From NCBI RefSeq assembly GCF_011745365.1, contig NW_024468912.1, positions 3,720,001 to 3,784,000 on the forward strand: a stretch of DNA of 64,000 nucleotides, given 5' to 3'. Below, piece by piece: positions 35,750-46,704 of the stretch. How positions within the stretch are numbered: the first letter of the stretch is position 1; each line of letters starts with the position of its first letter. The position numbers were made by a program, and so were the translations under genes. The notes under the pieces were generated by a model. The model was given only the letters and a program-made list of their open reading frames with translations, made no database searches and had not been told where the DNA came from. Origin of the DNA: Cryphonectria parasitica EP155 (lineage: Eukaryota; Ascomycota; Sordariomycetes; Diaporthales; Cryphonectriaceae).

Positions 35750-38700
35750 GACTGCTCTCTTTTTGTCCTTGTTTTTGCTCCCTTTTTTTTTCTTCTTTTT
35801 TTTCTTTTCCCTTGGAAGTCTCTTTCTCTATCTTTTACAATGCCCTCAGCAGGATTTTGTCGGTGTAATACAGTCCAATTTGTGGTAAGATCACGACCGG
35901 TGAAAGAGGAAAACCGTCCGCTCAAGATATAATCATGTTATATGGATGACAGCCTAATCTATACAAGGCTGGCTCCCTGCAGGTGTACGGCGAGGATCAC
36001 GACCCACGTCCATGTGTGAGCCATGTTCACCAGCGAGGTGAGTCCCCGACTGGGCACACCGAGGAGGACTTGTCGCTTGCCGATCCGTCCCTCTCTCTCA
36101 TCCTCTCTGTCCCCATCCCCCTCAGTTGTTGATCGTTAAAAGGGATAACTGTCTATACCATAGTACTACTGTGGTCTTGCCATGACCTGGATCTTAGTCA
36201 TGCTAGTCGTTACCATTTAGCTGATTGTGGATGGATGTGGAGATGCCCCCTTCGACTGGGGGGCATGCATTTTGGATCGTATCGAAAAGCACCGGACTAA
36301 GGACGACTCGGAGAATATCTTATGGACCTTTAATTCGCTCGCTTGCCAAGTAGGCGGCACCGTCCTAGACTAGGCAATTTATTAACTTTCCGACGAGGTA
36401 TACTACTGAGACTTCTCGTCTGCCTTTGAGGTGGCAGGCCTTGAGAAACGGAATAATGTATTGATCGGGGCTCTGGATTCACTTGTGATACCGTACTGGA
36501 CTGCTGCTGTTGTAGCAACATAGCTTGAAGTGTCCAGAGCTTGCTTTGAAGCCAATCTGGATCTTCCAAGCTGACGTGGCTGCTGTGAACTCTAATGGAT
36601 TAAAACGCTCCACTTCCTTTGAAGAGGCGAGGAGACTAGGACGATATTGGTATTCGAAGGAATCCGGACACCTTTTGCCGGAACACTAGTACTGCATTCC
36701 TCCCTCGGCACACTAATTCCTTCGCTTCAAGAGGTGAGAGAGAAGAGGAGAGAACATGGTACAAGTGGCGTTGTGTCGTGTTGTCGTGCTATATCGTATG
36801 ATGGCTAAATCAGGGGGTGAGTTGAGGGAATACGTAGAGAACCCTTGAGGCGACCGTTTAGTCTTTCCCTTTTTATTCTTCTTTCTCTTCTTTTATTTTT
36901 CTTTAGTGGGGGGGACTTCATTCTACCTACTTACTAACTAGTACTTCAATCAAGTAGATCCCATAGAGTGGAGGGCGCCCCTGAAAGTGGTTTCCCATTG
37001 CAGTCTGGCAAGTTGCATGTCTATTGTATCACGAAGTCGCAATAGACATGGGAGATGGTGTTTCGTGTGTCTTGTCATGCTGAGCACAATTTTGGCGACC
37101 ACAACAAATGTTTATATTCTGCGACAAGTATGTAGTAGAGTATCATTATTACTACTACTATGGTGCAGCACACCTCTCGATCAGTAACCTGCAGGTGGAT
37201 AAGAGAGCAACCAGGTCACTGTCGGTGCTTATCATATAACATATAAAAGGTTAAAAATGCGTATGCAGGTATGTACTATGTTCCAATTGCATGGGACTGG
37301 GCCTCCTCCACAAACTCTTCTTTTGGATGAACCCCGTGCGAGCCTGTTACCGTAATCGGCTCATGTAATTTACAAGAGATCTCGAGCTTGGACACCCGCC
37401 CCTCCCAAAGGCCTTTCTTTCCAAAAGTGAGCAGTGCAGATCTCTGCTGGGTACTTATGCAAGACCCCTTTTGAATCTTGTGTCTCTTTTCAGAAAGAGA
37501 TGGCGTTGGTAGGTACTGGCAAGCCTTGGTCATCAGGTCCACGGTCCTACTGCAGCACGTACCATAAACACTGTATGCCCCTCGCTTCTCATCCAGTGGG
37601 CCCCGGCATGGAGACGAGAATTTCAGGATCCTCCCCCTCCCCCTGGTTGCTGCCAGGCACATGACAGGGTCCAGCTTTCAAGAACCTCGACTCGTTCAAA
37701 CTCTAATATTCTTCTTTCCCTCTTTTCCTTCAGCGGAGTCCTGGCTGTGGTAAAATACGGGTGCGCAACCTCCCGGCACCGAAATGTGAAGAGCCATGAT
37801 CTTCGAGTCAGTAGCCCCCCGCCTTCGGAGAGCAGGTTGAGGCTGGGCCGCCACTATAATCGCAGCAAGATAATACCAGCAAGTACTCGACTATGGCTCA
37901 ATCAAGAATAGCGAGTGCCTTGGTGCCCATACCCTCCCTCACTAGGCCCGGCATGGCCCGTTGTTTCGAAAGTTTGGGCTGTGAAGATGACAGGTGGAGG
38001 CGAGGTTGGGCAGCCAGGGCAGGATACCGCAGTCGGTAGTTTGCTGTTCAGGGTCGGCCACTCCTCGAGGGGATCTCACTCTAAGCCAAAGAAACAGGAG
38101 GGGAGAGGATGTGAAAGAAAGAAAAGAAAGAAGAAAAAAAATATGGATGGCGAGGAGCCGATTTCCGATATTATGATGTTTATATTATTGTGTCACGTAC
38201 CATGTAGTACTCGCTTGCTCGCCTGCTCTGAGATCCTTATGTTCCCCCAGATGGCACAACGTGGGGATCGCCATATTTGGGCGATCATTGTCAACTTGGA
38301 CTGCACATCTTTTACCAGGTATAGGACCATGCTCACAAATAGGGGTCCGGGGGAAGACACCCTGGCTGCCTGGAAGAGAGAAGAAAAACCCTCGGGTATT
38401 TATCTCATGCATCCTGGGGGAAGGGGGGGACAATCTGAATCGGTGTAAGGGTTGAGGGTCAATCGGCATCTACAGTGGTAGTACCATAGTATCTCACTCC
38501 GAAATCAAGACTCTGTACACTTAAATGCATCTTCCAAGTACTATGCATATTCAACCCTGGCCTAGCATATGAATCGCTCATCCATTTCTACTATGGTACT
38601 TCAGAAAGTGGTCGGCCGTCACACGATGTACATGGTAATAAGCCAAATTGTGTCGTGTCTGTGGATACAGCGTTGATTTACACTTTTAAAAGGCTCGACC

Positions 38701-39672
38701 AGCCCCATGCTTGGGGGAGATACTTGCAGAAGTGGACACCCGGCTATCAGGGCCGCAACTTGGCTCGTCAAATCTGGAAATCAAACCCCGTGTGGCCATC
38801 TCTCGAGGGGGTTTCCTGCAACAGGCTCTACTGTTTAACAGGGTAGCGGTGCTCTCTCAGCTGTCAGGCGAGCTCGGCCGAGCATACTATGATGGACGTC
38901 TTCCTTCCTATTGAGGCCTATATGCCATGTACGATGTGGGATCGTGCAGCACCATACTGACATCCCAGAAAACCTAATATCCTCCTGTTTTACTACTGCA
39001 TGTTGTAGAATCCACCTCAACTTCAATGATAAGACAATTCCTACCGGGGGTGTTTTCTGGATCTTCTCCATGTCATCATTCTTGTCAGAAGTTGGTGTGG
39101 ATATTCGAATCCTGCCGTCTGCCTGTTCTTGACCTATCTTTTTCCCCCTCCTATTTCTTATGTAACTATAGCCTTTGCCCTTTACTTGCATGTCTTGTGT
39201 ACAAACGTAAATCATCCTCCCAAGGGCGAAAGCCATTCTCTGAAAGCGATCGAGACGGCGGCGGCGGCGCCGACGACGACGACGACGACGACAACAACAA
39301 CAACAACAACAACAACAAACACTACAACAAAATACTACTAAAGACTCCTCCTTCTCTCCTCCTACCTCTTTTTCCTCGGACCAGGGGGACGATTCACACT
39401 CCCAGCACGTGGCAGGTTGGGGAGAACGACAGAGCAGGTGATCCTCTTTCAGAAGTTGTGCCCAAAATCACTCTCAGAGAGGATTACCACTGTCACCGCC
39501 CTCTTCCCTCCCTGGTAACGGTAGCCACGACAGGCGCGCGTTGTACACCTTCTTGAAGAAAGGAAAGAGAGATACGAACCCTTCCACAAAGGGCGGCGGC
39601 TACCAACAGCAACGATACCTCGCAACATTTTCCACCCACAATAACCCCACCACCGCTCTCCTCTCCGGCGAG
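35750..39672. other. 3.9-kb gene-poor region
   Basis: Divergent region between the GMC gene (minus) and the PTH11-like gene (plus). No supported coding frame. It contains three of the TACTATGGTA motifs (36156-36165 minus, 38482-38491 minus, 38589-38598 plus), a near match at about 37150, and a CACGTG at 39406-39411, 262 nt upstream of the PTH11-like ATG. Local composition is close to AT/GC balanced with T-rich patches (36870-36905). Confidence 0.6.
39272..39318. repeat. Trinucleotide microsatellite (GAC)n-(AAC)n
   Basis: About six GAC units pass directly into about nine AAC units, preceded by (GGC)n at 39256-39268. Lies about 350 nt upstream of the PTH11-like start codon. Confidence 0.95.
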
Positions 39673-41237
39673 ATGTCTGTCTCATCAGGAAGCACCGACC
39701 CTTTCCCAGGGCATATCATCCCCCTGGCCGACAGAAGTATCATGACCCAGTTCATATGGTGCTCGAGCGTCTTCTGCGTGCTGGTGGCCCTCTGGACGGG
39801 ACTGCGCATCTACTCGAGGCAGGTGAGACAGATGCCCTTGGGACTTGAGGACATGCTGTATGGGATTTCTGTTGTCACCTTTTACGGCTTCATTGTCGCT
39901 CTTTACATGTCGGTCTACCTCGGTGGAGCGGGCTGGCATATGGATGAGCTGAATAAGTGGCACGTCGCACGACTGACACAGGTAAGTTTTGTTGCAATTG
40001 TGGTTTTCTTTCTTTTTCTTGGGGGGGGGGTTTTTTTTTTGAAGAGTAGTGATTGGTGCTTGTAGCAGTCATTATTAGTCTTATGCAACACGATGGACCG
40101 ACCAGATTGCTGACCCTCTATTTACTTCTTCTTTTCTCCTCTCCGCAGTCGTTCCTCATGGTACAGTGTCTGTATGGCCTCTCGATGTGTACAGTAAAGT
40201 GGTCCATGCTGTTCATGTTGAAACGCATTTTTGCGGTCCGGTACTTCAGGGTTCGTGTCTCGTTTGCCATCCAATCACCCACTCATTAGAGGTTTTCTCG
40301 ATGTTGTTGTTGTTAACACTCCGTCTCTGTTCTTCTTCTTCTTCTTTAGATCGTCACTTGGATCATCATAGGAATGCAGGCAGCCTGGCTGCTCCAGACA
40401 GTCCTGATCGGATTTCTCATCTGCCAACCCGTCCAGAAGAACTGGGATCCCACCGCCGCCGGAAGCTGTGGCAACCGTATCGCAGGGTACACATCCGTCA
40501 GCGTGGTCAACGTCGTCGTCGACGTGCTGATGCTCGTGCTCCCGCTGCCCATGGTCTTCAATCTGCAGGTCAAATCCGGCTACAAGGTCGGGCTATTCAG
40601 TATCTTCGGCATCGGCATCGTGACGGTCGTCTTCTCTGTCGTGCGGCTCTTCTCGCTCAACTCGATCGACTTTGACGACTTTTCCTACACCGTGCCCGAG
40701 GTCATGGTCTGGACGTCGGCCGAGAATGGAGTCATTATCCTGGTGGCTTCTTCTGCGCTGCTCAGGCCCGTGTTTGATAAGATGTTCCATGGCCTCCTGT
40801 CCCTCTCGGGAAGTAGGAACAGGCTGGGGGACGCGTCGAATCAGTATCCTTATGGGCAGAATAGTCGCTCGGGACTGGGCATGGGCAGCAGGATGCGCAA
40901 GGAGTTTGTTTCTGTTGGGGATGGCGATGGTGATGCCAATGGGGTGAGTTTGTCTCTTGACCCTAGGGGTCTTTCCCCCTCCCTCCCCCGCCCTCCAGCG
41001 ACTTGACCTTTTATTGACACTTTTTATCTCTTCTCTTCCTGCTTTTTTTTCCAGTCCGACGATTTCCTCGAACTAGGTAACCTAGGCCCCAAGACAGAGA
41101 TCACGGTGGGCACGCGTCACAGCCAGGGCACCTTACTCAACAGTTTCCCGGCAGAATCGAGCGCTGCACAGTCATCAATGGAAGGGAGAAAAACCATCAT
41201 CAATATTAAACAAACAGTCGTGCAAACCTACGAGTGA
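39673..41237 (+). CDS. Fungal rhodopsin-domain 7-TM protein (PTH11-like, no CFEM)
   Basis: Integral membrane protein of the large fungal-specific family often named PTH11-like or rhodopsin-domain/SAT4 proteins; proposed receptors, ligands unknown. Four exons, 39673-39981, 40149-40250, 40350-40943 and 41055-41237, all join at codon boundaries and give 395 residues. Seven hydrophobic helices are visible, beginning FIWCSSVFCVLVALWTGLRI, with the third in LYGLSMCTVKWSMLFML and the fifth in VVVDVLMLVLPLPMVFNLQV. The last is the family hallmark, continuing into KVGLFSIFGIGIVTVV. A conserved Cys pair is plausible between CQPVQ and SCGNR in the loop after helix 4. The C-terminal tail is polar and probably cytosolic. 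No N-terminal CFEM cysteine domain and no signal peptide. I chose MSVSSG over an upstream in-frame ATG at 39541 because the extra sequence is leader-like. Confidence 0.85.
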
Positions 41238-43291
41238 ATGGTTGCTGGGTGGTCAGATATGGCTACCAAAAAAAGGTTGTCCTGGAAGAGGAGAGGAAAG
41301 GGGAGTTTTATATTACAAAAAGAAAGAACAAGGGACGCTCTTTTCCTAATAATTGTTGACAATATACCCAAAAGACATTACATACTTCATCAGTACAGTG
41401 AAAGTCCTCAATGATTAAGTTCATTGTTACCTGCGTGTCTCGGAAGGAACAGACAGGAAGACGTCCCCCAAGGGTGGTCAGAAGCTTGTCGGATAACATC
41501 ATGTGGTCTATTGGGGGCCAAAGCCAATTCAACTTTGGCTCTTCCTCGACCACCAACCCCCCCCTTGAGCTCTAACTTGGTATGTGCGCGCGCGCACACA
41601 CACACACACGCACAGACAGACAGAATCCCGCTCATTCGTCACAGGCGGACGAATGAGCAAACCGCTTGCAACCGCACCTCATGCACGCAGAGCCAACCCC
41701 ACAGGAGTGGATGGGAGCACGGCATATCTATGCAGTGCAACCCAACATTTCATGCGGTACACATACCCGACAGAGGCTGGAGAGGAATGGTCAGCGCACC
41801 ACTGATGACCTCTGCTCTCCTTTCAAATCACACTCGCACATGCAACACACCGGTACACTTTTACAACCCCACCTCTGCCTTGTTCCCATTTTGAGTATTG
41901 CTGCTTGACGATCAACCAGTAGCCCAGCTTACTGATGATCGATTTGAACGGTTTGAAAAGTTGAATTGGTCATGAGGTGGGCGTTGTTTTTGGCCCGGCC
42001 TTCTCTGTCGCCGGAGCCGCCCGTTCCGGGCCGCCCGGAGAGCATGTCCTTGCTCCACTTGCCTCCGGTGCAGGCGAGGTAGATCGGGGTATATGAAGTC
42101 ATAATAACGTGAAACATGATTACTGTGGTACTGTATGCAATTGGTGGTCTTTTGACTTATTCGAGTTCGCTTTGACTCATACCCTCCATCAAGACGAAGG
42201 GAAGGGGGGGGGGGGTCGGAGAGCCTCGCGTGCCCTCGTCACTTTTTCTTCCCTCCTTCTCCATCACATTCATTTTGACCAATATTGTAATTGGAAAACC
42301 CCGGCCGTTCCGGGGGAACCATGAATTATGTTCTCATCACGTTGCATCGGGAAACCGACGTCGGAATGCTCAGCAGGGTGGGAATAAATCTTCACAAGGG
42401 CGCCCTTGATTAATTGTTGGGGCGAGAGGGAGAATGTTCCAGCATTGTCGCCATCCATGGATCATATGACCGGCTGACTTAACAGAACATGATCGTCGTA
42501 CCACAGTTGCATGCGAAAATGCAGTATTACATTGAAAAAATTGATGTCTCATCCACCCTCCCCCCGGAGGAGGTGGGGAGGGGATGTTGACACGGCAGAG
42601 TCTGCCACATCGCGCACCACGTCGGACCTATCAGATCAGGGCTCCGACAGCCCACCTTCCGAAAGGTCATACATCATTGGCGACGCTCTCTGTTTGCCTC
42701 TCTGGTACCGAACGTGAGAAAGTGAAGCAGGGGCCGGAAGGGAAGGGTCGGCCTTCTCTCGTGAAACGCGAAGCCGGCTGCGAGCTGACCTCACGATGAT
42801 GTCTGTGCTGTCGCCTTGCTGGAAAGTTCGGATGCATCGCAGCTAAGGGGGGGGGGGGGGGCAGGAGGGGGCCTGGACCTCTTTTCCGTGCCTCTTTCGC
42901 CAATCATCCAGCTCGGCTTCTTCGGCTTGTGAGTTACTGGCGGGCACGATGTTGCATTTGTCAAAGCTCATGCTCTTCCACACCGTCGATGGTTGGTCAA
43001 TGGGTGGGAGGGGTTGAGCACAGTTATTAATACTACATAAAAGGACACCCCGCCCCTCACATCATTTCTGTGCAGAACGATCTGTCTCATACTTCTCCCT
43101 CATCACACGCCAGTGAGAAACAAAGTGTCAAATACTAGGAACTACCACTCTCAAGAGGTTGTCTGTTCTGTGGACTTGCCTTCTGTCTTGACGCAATCCT
43201 TTGGCGGTGTCTATCACCTTCACCACAATCATCATTACATAGCGTTCTACCGCTCATAACAATTTGTTAAACCCAGCTCAACGTCGACAAG
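41238..43291. other. 2-kb intergenic region upstream of the opsin-like gene
   Basis: No gene seen. Contains a (CA)n tract near 41596-41611, G12 at 42204-42215, G15 at 42847-42861, and TACTGTGGTA at 42121-42130. A TATA-like CATAAAAGG lies near 43036-43044, about 250 nt upstream of the ATG, with a pyrimidine-rich leader after it. Confidence 0.65.
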
Positions 43292-44403
43292 ATGTTTCTC
43301 CAAGCAAGAGTGAACGATGCCCTCAACCACAACCCGCCTTCGGGTAGTGAGCACCTCAATGTCCACGGCTCCGATTGGCTATGGGCTGTGACTGCTGTCT
43401 TCGCCCTCCAATTTGTAAGTTCCTGGGATCGTGTCATTGAAACGGCACAGAGAAAAAGAAAATGCTGACCCTCCCTGCTTGAAAAAAAAAAGGTTGTCTT
43501 CTTCGTTCTCTCGGCAATTCACAAAGGCGAGAAGATCTTTCACTACATCTTCACAATTACATTGCTCGTTGGGTCCATTGCCTACTATGCCATGGCTTCC
43601 GACCTGGCGTGGGATGTCATCGGCCAGGTTGACCACGCCGGGAACGGTGACCGCCAGATTTTCTTTGCAAAATATGTCTACTGGTCTGTGTCTTTCCCTG
43701 CGGTCAACATCGCGCTGGGTCTCATCAGCGGTGTCTCCTGGGCTACGATCGCTTATACTGTCTTCTTGTCTTGGACCTGGTAAGTACTCATCCACTCATA
43801 TTCATGCACGTATACACATTCTTTCTCCATCACCTCCATCATCCCTCCTGCCCTGACTACCTCTGCAAACCTTTCTGTGCAGAAATGATGGATCGTCCCG
43901 GCTGACACGATCACCTTCATAGGGTTCTCGCCTACCTCTTCACGGCCTACACAGACTCCACCTACAAATGGGGCTTCTACGCCTTTGGGACCATAGCCTA
44001 CCTCCTCCTGGCCTACGAGACGCTCTTCGAAAGCCGCCGCTCTCTCGCAGGCCGCGATCTCGGTGCCGTCCGCACGCACCACCTCGGCCTCGCGTCCTGG
44101 GTCAACCTGCTCTGGCTCAACTACCCCATCGCCTTTGGCATCTCTGACGGCGGCAATGTCATTGGCGTCGTCGGCAGCTTCATCTACTTTGGCATCCTGG
44201 ACGTGCTGTTGGTGCCCGTCGTCGCGGGCGCGTTCCTCTTCCTGGCCCGCAGGTGGGACTATGGCCGGATGAATATTGCTTTTACGCAGTATGGTCGCGT
44301 CCGGGCGGCGCCGGGCACGTTCCCTGAGAAGAACAATAATGGTGATGCTGCTGCTGCTGCTACGCCTGCGGGCGGGCCAGTCAACGATGTCCCTGCTGTC
44401 TAG
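43292..44403 (+). CDS. Opsin-related protein, Hsp30/Yro2/Mrh1 type, without retinal lysine
   Basis: Seven-helix membrane protein of the microbial-rhodopsin fold, related to stress-induced Hsp30, Yro2 and Mrh1 of the yeast plasma membrane. Three exons, 43292-43414, 43493-43779 and 43923-44403, join as TTT|GTT and TG|G GTT and give 296 residues. Helix C reads KYVYWSVSFPAVNIALGL, lacking the Asp pair of proton pumps. Helix G reads IYFGILDVLLVPVVAG. The conserved Asp of helix G is present, but the residue four positions later, Lys in retinal-binding opsins, is Val. It therefore should not form the retinal Schiff base and is unlikely to be a photoreceptor or pump. Intron 1 ends in an unusual A-tract acceptor (AAAAAAAAAAAG). 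A TATA-like box upstream would fit inducible expression, but I see no clear heat-shock element. The role in the cell is unknown; membrane stress protection is the family idea. Confidence 0.88.
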
Positions 44404-46704
44404 GGGTCATGAGGCTGACAAGGCTCACGTCGCCGCCCTTGCTCTTAAGATGAGAGGCATCGCGAGAAGCAGTGAGAGGAGGGGGGAAGAGACACACAAG
44501 AGTTGACTTGGCCTGTCATCTTCGGACTGAGGTGACGAGACAAGATGGCCATGTCAGGGGATGAATGGCGAACACGAAAGTTGTGAGACAAAGGTGTCGA
44601 TGAAAGTGAACACACCCTCGTTACACGAGTTTTACGATGATTTTCTTTCTGTTGAGATACCGATATACCCTCTTTTATTATTTATTGACCGTGGAATGCA
44701 AGAGCAAGGGTACTGGGCGCGAAAATTGGTTAATTCAATCGAGTCGTTTCATAACGGCACTTGGCTAATAATTAGTTAATTAAGACATTGGTACCCTTCT
44801 CAATTATTGTAATATCCTGCCTTGTGTAAGTGGATTAGAGTGATGGGCATGTGACACCGTAATCAAAACGTTTGTCAGTAGAGACAAGATGAGAATTGTG
44901 AGAATGTGAGTGTACTGTAGAACATTTTACTATTTCACTGGACATAATTATTATTTTTCTCTCAAGCTTTGTAATGTTCTTCTCCTTTTATTGGAGATTA
45001 CGGTCATGTTGGGAGATGCTACAATCTGAGAAAGTGCAAACGTCTTCACTTTTGCTTCTATGATTGTGCTGGAAACTACAACTTATAAGTATAAAGTATA
45101 ACTCAAAAGAGAAGACCGTTGAGACGGCAAGTGGATTTACTACGACCTTATCTTGCACAAATGCAGATGGAGGCCCGAACCCTTCACAAAAGCTATGAAA
45201 ACAACATGGATTTCTGAGCGAGGAATTATTGCTGCAGGAAACAACATGCCTTCTCGACATTCTTGTTATACTTCTGCTTGCGATGGAAACAGTCACCAAC
45301 GCGCATTGTTTAACAGGGGGTTTCAGATAAGGCTTCGAATATCACTGTTTCAGAAATAAGGTTGAAAAAATTGCTTGAAAAAATTGCACGTATGGCTCAT
45401 TAGTACAATTCCATTATTGTTATGTACATATGCGGCATCGATCTGGAGATCTCATGATCTCATCAGACGCTGAGCCATCCGTGAATGTGTCAACGCAGTG
45501 ATTAGATCTGAAGAGCATGTCTGTTAGTGTCATGACAACTGGTTAGCCGTATGGAGGAAGGCTGCTCATCTGCTGCTCTGACCTAAGAGAGAAAGGCTCT
45601 AAGTAAGACAGGTGAAGACTGCACTAGTTTTGGAATCGTAATACCACGGCGTATACTTTGTAAATTGACCCTGACTCTTTTGGTTCCACCTCCGTGTGAC
45701 CTTAGGATGAAGATTCGTCCCGCTGGACTATTGAGGTTTGAAGATGTCCACGCCACCAGATCACTTGTTGGCTGCGAGTAAGAGAGGGTGGCTTGAGTCA
45801 CACACTACAACACTACTACCTACCTGCATATTAGTCCTATGGTAGCTACGGCACATTGCCTTGTGATGCAAGGTCGTATTGAGAATGAATGGGTTGTACT
45901 GCAGTGTATGTTCTAGCGTAAGGGGAAACATCCAAGGACGATCTTTGCATGGAGGGCGTGCTGTGAACTAGGCCTCTGGGTGGTGCTTAGCATAGGGGGA
46001 CAGGTAGGGGCCCTAGGGCTAGCACCTACTTCTCCTCAGCACGGCCTGACCAGTGACAACAAAGCGGGACATGCAAGACAATGGATCTCTCCTGCCCGGC
46101 TCCATTTATTTAGTGTACCCTTGCAAGTCGGCGCTTTACCCAGCTGGACATTCGCGCGCCCACAGCAAATGATATCAGTGCCAAAGTGCTTTGATAGTAC
46201 AGATTGATGGGTTCCTAGCACAGCAGCTAGACCACGCGCCACGATATTGCATTATCTATCTCTTGGATAGGCCGTCCTCATCGTTTTATGCCGGTTTCAG
46301 AGACGTTGAAATCTCAATGTGTGGACAGTACAAGTAGCTCACCAACTCGCCCTCCCACATTGCTCTCATCCCGCGATTATCCTCGCGATATCATCACTAC
46401 GACTAGCTACAACTCTGGCCAGGCAGCATCAGCTGCGCACCCCTCACATCAGCTGGCCACCTCAGCCGCGGCTCTGTCTCAGACCTCGACGGCTGTCTCA
46501 GACAGAAGCAGGAGGATACGGTCCCCAACAGTATCGCAACAGGGGCCGGTGGTGACGACATCAGCAGCTGCAGAGGAGGAAGAGGAGCAGTACGAGCTCG
46601 ACGACTACCTACAAATCTCGGCGCGGCGCGAGCGCGAGGAGAGAGAAGCGAGGAGAGCAGCCAAGAGGGCCGAGAAGCGTCGTTGGCTCCAAGATAGGGA
46701 CGAG
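44404..46704. other. 2.3-kb intergenic region, AT-rich centre
   Basis: No separate gene. 44.7-45.5 kb is markedly AT-rich compared with neighbours. The last 417 nt (46288-46704) form an open frame in phase with the transporter gene that follows and may be coding or leader. No CACGTG was found here. Confidence 0.6.

Noticed and set aside
41424..41894. 156-codon plus-strand frame downstream of the PTH11-like gene
   Set aside because: Contains a (CA)n-encoded His-Thr run and no conserved segment; looks like chance in a 3' flank.
43292..44403. Light-driven pump or sensory rhodopsin
   Set aside because: The Schiff-base Lys and the helix C carboxylates are missing.
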